From Bradyrhizobium lablabi (lineage in GTDB: Bacteria > Pseudomonadota > Alphaproteobacteria > Rhizobiales > Xanthobacteraceae), in the NCBI RefSeq assembly GCF_018131005.1, contig NZ_JAFCJK010000012.1:1-64000 (forward strand): a stretch of 64,000 nt of DNA, read 5' to 3'. Both the position numbers and the translations under genes were made by a program. Under the pieces are notes generated by a model that did not search any database, was not told the DNA's origin, and saw only the letters and a program-made list of their open reading frames with translations. Shown here in pieces: positions 16,330 to 26,244 of this stretch; position 1 is the first letter of the stretch, and each line of letters begins with the position of its first letter.

Positions 16330-17634
16330 TCAGATTTGCGCCAGCACCGGGGCCTTCGTCTGAGGAAAACAGGCGGTAAAGGTGGCGCCGTTCCCGGGCA
16401 CGCTTTCGATCAGAAGTCGCCCGCGATGACGGTTAAGAATATGTTTCACCAAGGATAATCCCAGGCCGGTTCCACCCTGGTTCCGGCTGTCGCCGACATC
16501 CACGCGGTAAAAGCGCTCGGTCAACCGCGGCAGATGTTCCGGCGCAATGCCGGGGCCGAAATCGCGAACCATGACCCGGATTTCCGGGGAACCTTCGCCC
16601 GAACTGGCCCTGCTCAGCGACACTATGACGCGGCCACCGGAGGCGCCGTATTTAAGCCCGTTCTCGATCAGGTTTTCGAACAACCGCAAAAGTTCCTCGC
16701 GGTCGCCGGCGATCGGAACCGGCGTCCCGGGCAGGTCGAGCTCGATCTCGACCTGCCGCTCCCGCGCCAACGCCTCGAGCCCATCGACGACCTGACGGAT
16801 GATTGGCACGATGTCGATCGAAGTGTCCGGGCGGACGTGAGCCGACAACTCGACCCGCGACAGCGACAACAGGTCGTCGATCAGCCGCGCCATGCGGGTG
16901 GCCTGGGTATGCATGATGCCAAGGAAGCGCTCGCGCGCCCGGGTGTCGTCCTTCGCCGGCCCCTGCAGCGTGTCAATGAATCCGGAGAGCGCGGCAAGCG
17001 GCGTGCGCAGCTCGTGGCTCGCATTGGCAACGAAATCGGCGCGCATTTCCTCGACGCGCCGCAACGGGGTCAGGTCGTGGAAGGTCATCAGCATGCATTT
17101 GTCGGTGCCGCCGAACAGGCTCGGCACCGGCACTGGCGTGATGACCAGTTCCATCCAGCGATCGACGGGAACGTGGTCGGTGTAGGTGGCCCGGCGCGGT
17201 TCGGAGGTCGCGATCGCCTCACGCAGCGCGGTGATGATCTCCGGCGACCGCAGGGCAAATTGAGCCAGCTCGTTCTTGCGCAGCGCCGGCGCAAGCTGCG
17301 CCGCTGCAGCGTTGAGATGAATGACGCGGCCGGCGCGATCCAGCAGCACAGCCGGGTCTGGCATGCCGGCGACGACCGCGCTGACGGCTGCGGTCTCGAC
17401 CGGATTGACGCCGCGGACATCCTCACGCGAGGTCGCCGCATGGTGCAGCCGCCACGGCACCAGCGCTGCGGCCGCGATGCAGGTGAACACCGCGCAGGCG
17501 CGCATCAGCGACAACTCGCCAAGCGCTACGACCACACTGAGCGCCAAGGCGGCGGCCAGCAGGATCAGCGCGGCGTGCCGCAGCCGCTCGGTCCAAGGCG
17601 AGAAAAAATAGGAAGGCGAGTCGTCAATTGCCAT
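16330..17634 (-). CDS. phoR: Phosphate regulon sensor histidine kinase
   Basis: A membrane-bound kinase of 434 residues. Two hydrophobic segments lie at about 21-38 and 45-62, with almost no periplasmic domain, as in PhoR. A PAS domain spans about 91-190. The HisKA box has H207 in FVANASHELRTPL, and the ATPase domain has an N-box (FENLIENGLKYG), G1 (VRDFGPGIAP) and G2 (GGTGLGLSLVKHI). It phosphorylates PhoB under phosphate limitation. It lies upstream of the Pho box, so it has a separate promoter from pstS. Confidence 0.93.
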   Translation of the reverse strand: MAIDDSPSYFFSPWTERLRHAALILLAAALALSVVVALGELSLMRACAVFTCIAAAALVPWRLHHAATSREDVRGVNPVETAAVSAVVAGMPDPAVLLDRAGRVIHLNAAAAQLAPALRKNELAQFALRSPEIITALREAIATSEPRRATYTDHVPVDRWMELVITPVPVPSLFGGTDKCMLMTFHDLTPLRRVEEMRADFVANASHELRTPLAALSGFIDTLQGPAKDDTRARERFLGIMHTQATRMARLIDDLLSLSRVELSAHVRPDTSIDIVPIIRQVVDGLEALARERQVEIELDLPGTPVPIAGDREELLRLFENLIENGLKYGASGGRVIVSLSRASSGEGSPEIRVMVRDFGPGIAPEHLPRLTERFYRVDVGDSRNQGGTGLGLSLVKHILNRHRGRLLIESVPGNGATFTACFPQTKAPVLAQI

Positions 17635-17723
17635 TGCGGCGGCTTTCTACCCGTCGGTTCGCCCAGTGCTGCTTCAGGCTGGGGTCCCGATGCCCCCACC
17701 CTCAAACGCATCCGGCTGCCGCG

Positions 17724-18779
17724 TCAGACGCTGGAGTCGCCACGCTTGCGGACGAAAACTGCTTCATGGTGCGGCGCAGCGTGCGGCCCCGAATCAGCCT
17801 GCGGCAGCCTTTTGAATCGGGCGCCGACGATAACCTCTCGAAACGTCAACAAGATTACAGATATGACAAAGGGCACAATATAGTAGAGCAACCGGAACAA
17901 CAGCATGCCCCCGAGCAGATCCTCGCGGTCCATCTGCCAGAGGCCGACCAGCATCGCGGCATCGAACACCCCGAGGCCGCCGGGCGAATGGCTGGCGAAG
18001 CCGAGCAGGGTCGCCGACACGAAAATGACGGCCACCACCACAAAGCCGAGATTGGGCTCGTCAGGCACCAGCACGTACATGGCGAGCGCACAGAAGGCGA
18101 GGTCGACGATGCCGATCATGATCTGCAGCAGGGTCAGCGGCCCGCCGGGCAGCGTCACCGTCCACGGGCCACGGCCAACGACCCGCGGCTGGGTCCAAAC
18201 CCAGACGACATAGGCGACCAGCACGACGATGATCGCGAACGCCAGGCCCCGATTGAGCCAGGGTGGCAGTTGATCGATGCTGGCGGCGGCCTCCGGATGG
18301 TAGGCGATGCCCAGACCGAGCACCGCGGCGTTGCCGAGCCAAAATGTGAGGCCGGCAAGAAAGCAGATCTTGGCGACATCGATCGCGTTCAGACCCCAGG
18401 CCGAATAGATGCGATAGCGCACCGCGCCGCCGGTGAAGACGCTGGCGCCGACGTTGTGGCCAATCGAGTAGGATGTGAAGGCCGCGAGCGCGTTGATGCG
18501 ATAGGGCACATGGGAGTGGCCGATCGTGCGCACGGCGAACAGGTCATAGAAGGTCAGGGTGAAATAGCCGGCAGTGACGAACAACGCCGCGAGCGCGATC
18601 TGGCGCGGCTCGGTGCTCTTGATCGCCTCGATCACCTCATTGGAATCGATGCCGCGCAGCATGTGGTAGAGCACATAGCAAGCGGTCCCGATCACGGCGA
18701 TGCTGATGACAACGCCCAGCTTATGCAGGGCCTGCTTCTGGCGCAGAAACGCGATCGCCCTGCGTATTGCTTCCCGCAT
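17724..18779 (-). CDS. Lysylphosphatidylglycerol synthase-type flippase domain (UPF0104) membrane protein
   Basis: An integral membrane protein of 351 residues with roughly eight hydrophobic helices, the first VVISIAVIGTACYVLYHML. It matches the multi-span domain of MprF/YbhN proteins (conserved FTSYSIGHNVG and FTGGAVRYRIYSAWGL). It lacks the C-terminal aminoacyl-transferase domain of full MprF, so it is probably a lipid-flipping or accessory protein rather than a lysyl-lipid synthase. It runs the same way as phoR after an 89-bp gap, with no evident functional tie. Confidence 0.8.
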   Translation of the reverse strand: MREAIRRAIAFLRQKQALHKLGVVISIAVIGTACYVLYHMLRGIDSNEVIEAIKSTEPRQIALAALFVTAGYFTLTFYDLFAVRTIGHSHVPYRINALAAFTSYSIGHNVGASVFTGGAVRYRIYSAWGLNAIDVAKICFLAGLTFWLGNAAVLGLGIAYHPEAAASIDQLPPWLNRGLAFAIIVVLVAYVVWVWTQPRVVGRGPWTVTLPGGPLTLLQIMIGIVDLAFCALAMYVLVPDEPNLGFVVVAVIFVSATLLGFASHSPGGLGVFDAAMLVGLWQMDREDLLGGMLLFRLLYYIVPFVISVILLTFREVIVGARFKRLPQADSGPHAAPHHEAVFVRKRGDSSV

Positions 18780-19030
18780 CTAGACCTCGAGTTGCGATCC
18801 CGCGACGGCGGCTCCCGGGCGAACCCCGCCGACGCTCCGCTGTTTCCTGCCCCAATTAGCGCGTTTTGAGCCGAAGTGGAATTCGACGAATGACAATAAA
18901 ATGCGCTTCTTCAAGATATTAGGGATGATTCATGACACCGGATGCACAAATTTAACCATTTTCCCGACGCCGCGGCGAGCTTTTGTCGCGGCCCCGCGGC
19001 ACAACGCCGTTATGACACGTCAAACACGGC

Positions 19031-19360
19031 TCACAGATTATCATTTTGGGCAGATTTCGCAGCCCTGGCCGCAAGCGTGCTGCGGGTGACCACCCAGTCG
19101 CGCAACCAGGAGCCGATGGCGCAACCACAGAGATAAAGCGCAAACATCACCAGGAACAGGTCGAGCCAGTAGCCGAAGCGGCCGGGAACGATCCGGGTGA
19201 ACGAGGCGGCGACCAGCGCCGCGGCCAGCAGCGCCAGCCACCGCATCCACGCCTTCGAGACGGCCTGCGCGCGATGCACCACGGCGATCCAGCCCATACC
19301 GAAGCCGAGCAACGCCGCCGTCAGCAGCCAGCCCCAGAAGAAAGTCGCAAGCGCGGCCAT
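19031..19360 (-). CDS. Small inner-membrane protein, hypothetical
   Basis: A 109-residue protein with about three hydrophobic segments (FFWGWLLTAALLGFGMGWIAVV, WLALLAAALVAA and DLFLVMFALYLCGCAIGSWL) and a polar C-terminus. I do not recognise the family. Its ATG comes two bases after the stop of the OmpA/BON gene, so the two are almost certainly translated from one mRNA and may act together in the envelope. Confidence 0.7.
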   Translation of the reverse strand: MAALATFFWGWLLTAALLGFGMGWIAVVHRAQAVSKAWMRWLALLAAALVAASFTRIVPGRFGYWLDLFLVMFALYLCGCAIGSWLRDWVVTRSTLAARAAKSAQNDNL

Positions 19361-19362
19361 CG

Positions 19363-20757
19363 TCACTTCACCACGAATTCGATACGGCGGTTCTGCGCCT
19401 TGCCGTCTTCGGTGTCGTTGCCCGCCAGCGGCTGCGTGCTGCCATAGCCGACTGGCAGGAAGCGGCTGGCGGGCAGACCGGCGCGGACCAGATAATCCAT
19501 CACCGCCTGCGCGCGCTTTTCCGACAGCGTCTGGTTGGCGGCTTCGTCGCCGTCGCCGTCGGTGTGACCTGCAATCTCGATGTTGACCGTGGGGCAACGC
19601 ATGGCGGTCTCGATCAGGCGATCGAGCAGGCCTGCCGAATCGGAGACGATGTCGGCCCTGCCCGATTCAAAGCGGATCCGGCCTTTCGACAGCAGTTCGG
19701 CGAACAATTGCTGGCAGACCGTCGCATCCACCGGCGCCGACGCCGGCTTGACCGAAATCTCGGCCTTGTATTGCCAGCCTTGCGGAAAATCCCTGCCGAG
19801 CCCACCGCGGATTTGGTTGGCGGCGGCGTCGTGGAGCGCATCGCCCGACAGCTTCACCTCGCGATCGGACACCACGAGCGTGCCGGTCGACAGCCGCGAC
19901 AGCGCGCCGAGCGCGGGCACCACCGCGGCGGCAAAGCCGGAGGGCGCGCCGATGCTGGCCTTGAGATTGTCGACGACCTTCTCGCTGAAGAACTTGCGGC
20001 CGGCTGCGGCAACGACGGCGGCGTGCACGTTGTTGTCGGGAACGTAGCCGGTGAGCGTCAGCGTCAGCGCGACCGGGTCCTTGTAGGCCTGGAACACGTA
20101 AGGCGGAGCCCTGATGTCGTTGACAGCCACCGAATAGCCCTCCGGAAGATTCTTCAGCGCCGCCGCGATCGCTTCGCGACCACCGAGCTCGCGCGCCATG
20201 CCGGAGAGATTCACCTTGGTGTCGGTCAGCGTGATCCTGCCGTCCTTCAGCTTGCCGATCTGGTCGAGCAGGAGCGCCGTCGCGCTGTCGAAGCGCAGCG
20301 GCGCGCCGCGGGCAAGCCCCATCTGGTCAACGACCTCGACGCCGCCGAGATTGGCCTTCGCCGCCTCCATCAGCTTGCTCCTGCTCGACGGTAAAGGCGA
20401 ATTGCCACCGAGCGTCACGCGCACGACATCGCGCTCCGCCGACCACACGAACGGCTTGGCCTCTGGAACAAGGCGGGTCTCGTCGTTGACAAGCCGCACG
20501 CCCGGCACCGCCTCGACCGATGCCACGGCGCTGACGCGGCCATCCTCCGAGAACGCGTTGGCCGCAAAAGTCACGTCGCGACCGTCGACGCTGATACGAC
20601 GTTTGTCGAGTACAGTATCCTTGAGCGCCGCATTAGAACGCGCGGCAAGATCACCCTCGACCGTTGCCGTGCTCGTCCAGGCCGCGATACCCCAAAAGAT
20701 GACCAGCGGAATCACGCCGGGCCACCATTTGCTGCTCCACTTGAAAAGTCCGTGCAT
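19363..20757 (-). CDS. OmpA-family protein with BON-like repeats
   Basis: A 464-residue envelope protein. One N-terminal membrane anchor (GVIPLVIFWGIAAWTSTA) is followed by repeated modules around residues 40-300 that resemble BON domains (for example LTGYVPDNNVHAAVVAAA). The C-terminal 110 residues are an OmpA peptidoglycan-binding domain: RFESGRADIVSDSAGLLDR, NIEIAGHTDGDGDEAANQ and LSEKRAQAVMDYL. The layout recalls actinobacterial ArfA-type proteins. It probably tethers the inner membrane to peptidoglycan. Confidence 0.8.
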   Translation of the reverse strand: MHGLFKWSSKWWPGVIPLVIFWGIAAWTSTATVEGDLAARSNAALKDTVLDKRRISVDGRDVTFAANAFSEDGRVSAVASVEAVPGVRLVNDETRLVPEAKPFVWSAERDVVRVTLGGNSPLPSSRSKLMEAAKANLGGVEVVDQMGLARGAPLRFDSATALLLDQIGKLKDGRITLTDTKVNLSGMARELGGREAIAAALKNLPEGYSVAVNDIRAPPYVFQAYKDPVALTLTLTGYVPDNNVHAAVVAAAGRKFFSEKVVDNLKASIGAPSGFAAAVVPALGALSRLSTGTLVVSDREVKLSGDALHDAAANQIRGGLGRDFPQGWQYKAEISVKPASAPVDATVCQQLFAELLSKGRIRFESGRADIVSDSAGLLDRLIETAMRCPTVNIEIAGHTDGDGDEAANQTLSEKRAQAVMDYLVRAGLPASRFLPVGYGSTQPLAGNDTEDGKAQNRRIEFVVK

Positions 20758-20925
20758 TCAGGGTCCCGCGGCTCCGGAACCAGAGAGAAAACAAACCCTT
20801 GGCTGACTGTCAAACCCGAAATCGCGTTGCATGGCAGGGGCACCATGTCGGACCGGGATAACAGTTTCTTCAACGGTTTTTCGCTAGGTTCAGGCAGGAA
20901 TGCAAACTGGCCGGCCCGTGCTCTC

Positions 20926-21984
20926 ATGAAACAGCTTCGTAACACCGTGATCCGCGCCGGGCTGGAAGCGCTGTACTTCTCGGGCGCGCACGTCCTGTTG
21001 CGGCCGATCTTCGCGGGTGTCGGCGCGATCTTCATGCTGCACCACGTCCGCCCGCGGCGCGATGACGCATTCCAGCCGAATCACCACCTCGAAGTCGAGC
21101 CGGACTTCCTGCGCGCGATGCTCGCGCATCTCCGCACCCTTGATGTCGACATCATCAGCATGGACGAAGCGCATCAGCGTCTCGCCGAGCGGAATTTCTC
21201 GCAGCGCTTTGCCTGCTTCACTTTCGACGACGGCTATCGCGACAACCGGGACTTCGCGCTGCCGGTCATGCGCGAGTTCGACGCGCCGATGACCGTCTAT
21301 GTCGCGAGCGACTTCGCCGAGGGCTCCGGCCGGCTGTGGTGGATCGCCCTGGAGCGGGTCGTTGCCGCGGCGTCGGCGATCGAGGTTGCGCTCGACGGGA
21401 ACATGACGCGTCTCGACACCTCGACGGCGCAGGCCAAGCAAGCGGCGTTCGACCGGATGCACGACTGGCTGCGCTCGCTGCCCACCGAACCCGACATGCA
21501 GCGCGAAATCTCCGCGCTGTGCGTCCGTCACGGCGTCGATGAGAGCACGATCGCGCGCGAACTCTGCCTGTCATGGGACGAGTTGAAGCGCTTTGCCGAC
21601 GACCCGCTGGTCGCGATCGGCGCGCATACCATCACCCATTGCAATCTCGCCCGGCAGACCGAAGCGAGTGTCTCGTTCGAACTGGCGACAAGCCGCGCGC
21701 GCATCGAAGCCGCGCTGCAGCAGCCGGCATTGCATCTTGCCTATCCCTACGGCGACAAGATCGCCGCCGGTCCGCGCGAATTTGCGCTGGCGAAAACATT
21801 TGGCTTCAAGACTGCGGTAACGACGCGGCCGGGCATGCTGTTTCCGGAAAGCGGCGACCATCTGACCGCGTTGCAGCGCGTCTCGCTCAACGGCAATTAT
21901 CAGGATGAGCGCATCCTGCCGGTGCTCACCTCCGGGACCGCGACCGCGGTGTGGAACGGCTTTCGCCGCATCGACGCGGCGTGA
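20926..21984 (+). CDS. Polysaccharide deacetylase family protein
   Basis: A 352-residue protein with the NodB homology fold of carbohydrate esterase family 4. The catalytic-base motif is FTFDDGYRDN, with the metal-ligand region IGAHTITHCNLARQ and a later LAYPYGDKIAAGPREF block. It probably deacetylates a surface polysaccharide. Start choice: the ATG at 20926 (MKQLRNTVIRAG) fits the family, but an ATG at 20845 preceded by GGCAGGGGC is possible. It is divergent from the OmpA gene and lies 96 bases before an SDR gene on the same strand. Confidence 0.85.
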   Translation: MKQLRNTVIRAGLEALYFSGAHVLLRPIFAGVGAIFMLHHVRPRRDDAFQPNHHLEVEPDFLRAMLAHLRTLDVDIISMDEAHQRLAERNFSQRFACFTFDDGYRDNRDFALPVMREFDAPMTVYVASDFAEGSGRLWWIALERVVAAASAIEVALDGNMTRLDTSTAQAKQAAFDRMHDWLRSLPTEPDMQREISALCVRHGVDESTIARELCLSWDELKRFADDPLVAIGAHTITHCNLARQTEASVSFELATSRARIEAALQQPALHLAYPYGDKIAAGPREFALAKTFGFKTAVTTRPGMLFPESGDHLTALQRVSLNGNYQDERILPVLTSGTATAVWNGFRRIDAA

Positions 21985-22080
21985 CGCCGATCACGTCCCT
22001 GCGCCCCAATCGACCCATCAGCTTTCTTGACTCGATCCGTCCTCGCGCCCAGAACCACAGGCAATGCAACGGAGGAAGAC

Positions 22081-22881
22081 ATGTTCAAGGATCTGTTCTC
22101 TCTCAAGGGCCGGGTCGCGCTGGTGACCGGCGGCTCTCGCGGTATCGGCAAAATGATCGCGGCCGGGTTCCTCGCCCAGGGCGCGGCAAAGGTCTACATC
22201 ACCGCGCGCAAGGCCGGGCCGTGTGAAGCCACCGCCCAGGAGCTTTCGGCGGAATACGACGGCGAATGCATTGCCCTGCCGATCGACATTTCGACGGTCG
22301 CAGGCTGCGAGATGCTCGCTGGCGAGATCATCAAGCGCGAGCCGAAACTCGATATCCTCGTCAACAATGCCGGCGCGGCATGGGGCGCCGATTTCGACGA
22401 ATTCCCGGAGAGCGGCTGGGACAAGGTGATGAACCTCAACGTCAAGTCGATCTTCTTCCTGACGAAGGCGTTGGCGAAACCGTTGCGCGCGGCCGCAACG
22501 CACCAACGGCCGGCCAAGGTGATCAACATCGCCTCGATCGACGGCATCTTCGTCAATCCGATGGAAACCTATTCGTATGCCGCCAGCAAGGCCGCGGTCA
22601 TTCATCTGACGCGGCGCATGGCCACCCGGCTGATCAAGGACAACATCAACGTCACCGGCATTGCGCCGGGGGCGTTCAAGTCGGACATGAACCGCGCCGC
22701 GCGCGACCACGCCGACGAAGTGGCAAAGCGCGTTCCGGCACAGCGGGTAGGCACCGAGGAGGATATGGCTGGCGTCGCGATCTATCTCGCCTCGCGAGCC
22801 GGCGACTATGTCGTCGGCGCGACCATCGCAGTCGACGGCGGCGTCGTCTACGCGACTGCGGGGCTGGAGATCGCGGGGTAA
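22081..22881 (+). CDS. SDR family oxidoreductase
   Basis: A 266-residue short-chain dehydrogenase/reductase. It has the Rossmann motif TGGSRGIGK, the NNAGAAWG segment, catalytic Ser in NIASIDG and the catalytic YSYAASK. The ending VDGGVVYATAGLEIAG fits classical SDRs such as gluconate 5-dehydrogenase or 3-ketoacyl reductases. The start is supported by GGAGGAAGAC directly upstream. It converges with boxB; a role in benzoate breakdown is possible but not shown. Confidence 0.88.
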   Translation: MFKDLFSLKGRVALVTGGSRGIGKMIAAGFLAQGAAKVYITARKAGPCEATAQELSAEYDGECIALPIDISTVAGCEMLAGEIIKREPKLDILVNNAGAAWGADFDEFPESGWDKVMNLNVKSIFFLTKALAKPLRAAATHQRPAKVINIASIDGIFVNPMETYSYAASKAAVIHLTRRMATRLIKDNINVTGIAPGAFKSDMNRAARDHADEVAKRVPAQRVGTEEDMAGVAIYLASRAGDYVVGATIAVDGGVVYATAGLEIAG

Positions 22882-22972
22882 GCACCGCACTTCGGCAAAA
22901 ATAAGGGGCGAGCCGGGACCTTCCGCGCTCACCCCCGCCCTTTCCGTGAGGAGAGGAACCGTTAGCTGATGG

Positions 22973-24424
22973 TCAGCTCTCGATCCTCACATATTCGAAG
23001 TCGCCGGGCTTGTTGTCGATGCCGACCTTGGGCGGCGAGATCCAGGATGCAAACTGGCCGGGCTCGGTTACCGGCTTCATCAGCGAGGCGATGAAGTCGC
23101 CATCCGCGGTCGACGGCAGCCAGTCGTTCCTGCGCTTCGCCCAGGTGGCGTCGTCGATCAAGAGGCCGTCGGGCGTCGCATGGACGTCCTTGAACTCCCC
23201 GATCTGGCGGTGGAAGGCCGTGTTCGGCACCGCGAGCTTGTAGTCATAGCCGGCGGTCGAGATCACCTTGTTCCAGCGCAACATGCCCTTGACGCAGTCC
23301 TGCGTGTAGTCATCGCGCAGCCGCATATTGAGCGCGGTCAGCGCCGGCTCGTCGACCATCTTGATCTGGCCATCGACCAGCTTCATCACCGGGTAGGTCG
23401 AGTTCTTGAGCTGATGATCGTCCTCGATCGCGGTTTCCTTGTAGCGCCCCTTGATGCCGGCATTGAAGGCGTTGGCCGCGTTGGTCGAAACCTCCGATCC
23501 GAACAGGTCGAGCGACAGCGAATAGTGCAGGTTCAGCTTCTTCTGGATGGTCGGCAGGTCGATCACCCCGAGCGCCCGGACTTTCGCGATGTCGTTCGGA
23601 TCGGTGATGCCGGCTTCGCGCATCGCATCGCAGGTGCGTTGCACGACGCGCGTGATACCAGTCTCGCCGACGAACATGTGGTGGGCTTCCTCCGTCAGCA
23701 TGAAGCGACAGGTGCGCGACAGCGGATCGAAGCCCGACTGCGCCAGCGAATGCAGCTGCATCTTGCCGTCGCGGTCGGTGAAGTAGGTGAACATGAAGAA
23801 GGACAGCCAGTCCGGCGTGGCCTCGTTGAACGCGCCGAGCATGCGCGGGCTGTCGGCATCACCGGAGCGGCGGCGGAGCAATTCGTCCGCCTCCTCACGC
23901 CCGTCGCGGCCGAAATATTTCTGCAAGAGGTAGACCATCGCCCAGAGGTGGCGGCCTTCCTCGACATTGACCTGGAACAGATTGCGCATGTCGTAGAGCG
24001 AGGGCGCGGTCTTGCCGAGATGGCGCTGCTGCTCCACCGACGCCGGCTCGGTGTCGCCCTGGATCACGATCAGGCGGCGCAGCACTGCGCGGTGCTCGCC
24101 GGGGACTTCCTGCCAGGCCGGCTTGCCGTAATTTTCACCAAACGGGATGACGCGGTTCTCTTCCTGCGGCGCCAACAGGATGCCCCAGCGATATTCCGGC
24201 ATCCGCACATAATCGAACTTGGCCCAGCCGCGCGGATCAACCGAATAGGCGGTGCGCAGATACACCAGCGATTCCTGGAAACCATCCGGGCCCATGTCGC
24301 TCCACCAATCCATGTAGCCGGGGTGCCAGCCCTCCAGCGCCTTGAGCACCTGGCGGTCCTCGGCCAGATTCACGTTGTTCGGAATCTTGGTCGAGTAATC
24401 GACGTTCATGATGTTGACGTTCAT
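22973..24424 (-). CDS. boxB: Benzoyl-CoA 2,3-epoxidase, oxygenase subunit BoxB
   Basis: BoxB is a di-iron monooxygenase that epoxidises benzoyl-CoA in the aerobic box pathway. The 483-residue protein matches BoxB throughout (KALEGWHPGYMDWWSDMGP, FQVNVEEGRHLWAMV, TEEAHHMFVGETG). Candidate iron ligands are E126, E156, H159, D217, E246 and H249, each six residues after the ligand positions I recall for the Azoarcus enzyme. It follows boxC on the minus strand across a stem-loop. The reductase gene boxA is not in the window. Confidence 0.95.
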   Translation of the reverse strand: MNVNIMNVDYSTKIPNNVNLAEDRQVLKALEGWHPGYMDWWSDMGPDGFQESLVYLRTAYSVDPRGWAKFDYVRMPEYRWGILLAPQEENRVIPFGENYGKPAWQEVPGEHRAVLRRLIVIQGDTEPASVEQQRHLGKTAPSLYDMRNLFQVNVEEGRHLWAMVYLLQKYFGRDGREEADELLRRRSGDADSPRMLGAFNEATPDWLSFFMFTYFTDRDGKMQLHSLAQSGFDPLSRTCRFMLTEEAHHMFVGETGITRVVQRTCDAMREAGITDPNDIAKVRALGVIDLPTIQKKLNLHYSLSLDLFGSEVSTNAANAFNAGIKGRYKETAIEDDHQLKNSTYPVMKLVDGQIKMVDEPALTALNMRLRDDYTQDCVKGMLRWNKVISTAGYDYKLAVPNTAFHRQIGEFKDVHATPDGLLIDDATWAKRRNDWLPSTADGDFIASLMKPVTEPGQFASWISPPKVGIDNKPGDFEYVRIES

Positions 24425-24451
24425 TGGGAGCTCTCCCGCGTGAGGTGTTTG

Positions 24452-24520
24452 GCGAATAGTGAATGGCGAGTAGCGAATGGAGAAGGGTCGGCTATTCGCC
24501 ACTCCCTATTCGCTATTCGC
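24452..24520 (-). repeat. Long stem-loop between boxC and boxB
   Basis: The arms 24452-24480 and 24491-24520 are inverted copies of a GCGAATAG-rich sequence; 24 of 29 positions pair, with a 10-base loop. The element fills nearly all the boxC-boxB gap. It may protect or process the mRNA, or be a dispersed palindromic repeat. Confidence 0.7.
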
Positions 24521-24524
24521 TCCC

Positions 24525-26213
24525 CTAAACTCTCGTCATATCGAATTGCGCCTTCTGGCCGGTGCCGTAGCGGCGCAGCGCACCCTCCTCACCGACCGCA
24601 TTCGGCCGCTGGAAGATCCAGTTCTGCCACGCCGTGAGGCGGGCGAAGATCTTCGATTCCATCGTCTCCGGACCGACGAAGCGCAAATTCGCTTCCATGC
24701 CAGTGAGGCCGTCGGGCGAGAACGAGGTGCGCTCCTCGAGAAACACCCGTACCTCGTCGTCCCAGTCGATATCGTCGAGCGCGAAGGTGACGAGGCCGAA
24801 CTCCTCGGCCTGCTCCGCATCGAGCGCCTTGCCGATCGATTCTCGCGCGCGCTCCAGATCCGACGGATCGGCCTGGAAGCGCGACTGCAACCGCGTCAGG
24901 CCATGGCTCATCGGATAGGGTCCGAAATTCATCGCGGTCAGTTCGATCGTCGGCGGGGCGCGGTTGTCTCCCTGCTTCTGGCCGATCAGCATGTAGGAGC
25001 GGTCGGCGGCGAACACGAGTTCGGCGAGCGTGCCGACGAAGCAGGAGCCGGGCTCGACCAGCGTCACCAGCGTGCGGGAGGTGACGTCGATGCGCTTGAG
25101 CACGCGCTTCCAGTAGTGCCTGATCTCGTTGACCAGCCAGTGCGCCTTGTTGGCCTCGAGGAACGTGTCATAGGCGACGACGTTGGCGCGGTCACCGTGG
25201 CTCTTGAACACCAGCATGGCGATCTCGAGCTCGTTGATGCGCAGATGCAGGATCGCATCGTCGAGCTCGCGCGCGACCTGCAGCGGCCAGAACGATGCGC
25301 CCTGCGCCATCAGGCCGGCGGTGTCGGCCGGCGGCGCCGCTTCCGGCGCCTTGATCGAAATGGTGGCGATGCGCGCGGCGCGATCGATATCGACACCGAC
25401 AAAGCCATAGCGGATCGCGCCGTCGTCGATGATCCGCTTCAGCGGCGTCAACGTGACACCCGGGCCTGCGCCGTTGCGGGTCGATTTGGCGGAGAACTCC
25501 CTGACGCGGTCGGCAAGCCTGCCTTCGAGCTTGCTGTTCGGCGCGATCTCGTCGACCAGGCGCCACTGCACCGCGCGCTTGCCCTTGATGCCTTCCTCGA
25601 TGGTGCAGAAGAAATCAGCGTGGTCGCGGCGCACCTTCCGCTTGTCGACGACGCGGGTCAGCCCGCCGGTGCCCGGCAACACCGCAAGCAGCGGCACCTC
25701 CGGCAGCGCGACAGCCGCCGCGCCGTCGTCGGCAAGGATGATGTGATCGGTCGCAAGCGCAAGCTCATAGCCGCCGCCGGCCGCCGTGCCGTTGACGACG
25801 GTGATGAAGCGCTGGCCGGAATTCTCCGAGGAATCTTCCAACCCATTGCGGGTCTCGTTGGTGAATTTGCAGAAGTTGACCTTGTGGGCGTGGGTCGATC
25901 CCGCGAGCATGCGGATATTGGCGCCGGCGCAGAACACCCGGTTCTTGCCCGAGCGCATCACCACGACCTTCACTTCGGGATGCTCGAAGCGCAGCCGCTG
26001 CACGGCGTCCGCAAGCTCGATATCGACGCCGAGGTCATAGGAGTTCAGCTTGAGCTGATAGCCTTCGAACAGGCCGGCATTCTCGTCGACGTCCATGGTG
26101 AGCGTCGCGACATCGCCCTGCACGTCCAGCTTCCAGTGCCGGTAGCGCGACGGATCGGTTTGGAAGTCGATGTATTTCGCCCCGCCTGCGAGGACGCGAT
26201 CGTCGCCAGCCAT
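24525..26213 (-). CDS. boxC: 2,3-epoxybenzoyl-CoA dihydrolase BoxC
   Basis: BoxC opens the ring of 2,3-epoxybenzoyl-CoA to 3,4-dehydroadipyl-CoA semialdehyde and formate. The 562-residue protein is a double-length enoyl-CoA hydratase/crotonase member. The N-terminal half has KNRVFCAGANIRMLAGSTH and VNGTAAGGGYELALATDH (oxyanion-hole loop), and the second half has EPGSCFVGTLAELVFAADRS. The start MAGDDRVLAGGAKYIDF was taken at the ATG 3 codons past GGGTGG. Two TGCA-N6-TGCA operators lie 33-96 bases upstream. Confidence 0.95.
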   Translation of the reverse strand: MAGDDRVLAGGAKYIDFQTDPSRYRHWKLDVQGDVATLTMDVDENAGLFEGYQLKLNSYDLGVDIELADAVQRLRFEHPEVKVVVMRSGKNRVFCAGANIRMLAGSTHAHKVNFCKFTNETRNGLEDSSENSGQRFITVVNGTAAGGGYELALATDHIILADDGAAAVALPEVPLLAVLPGTGGLTRVVDKRKVRRDHADFFCTIEEGIKGKRAVQWRLVDEIAPNSKLEGRLADRVREFSAKSTRNGAGPGVTLTPLKRIIDDGAIRYGFVGVDIDRAARIATISIKAPEAAPPADTAGLMAQGASFWPLQVARELDDAILHLRINELEIAMLVFKSHGDRANVVAYDTFLEANKAHWLVNEIRHYWKRVLKRIDVTSRTLVTLVEPGSCFVGTLAELVFAADRSYMLIGQKQGDNRAPPTIELTAMNFGPYPMSHGLTRLQSRFQADPSDLERARESIGKALDAEQAEEFGLVTFALDDIDWDDEVRVFLEERTSFSPDGLTGMEANLRFVGPETMESKIFARLTAWQNWIFQRPNAVGEEGALRRYGTGQKAQFDMTRV

Positions 26214-26244
26214 TGGGCCACCCTTCAATACTGCCTGTTGTACT

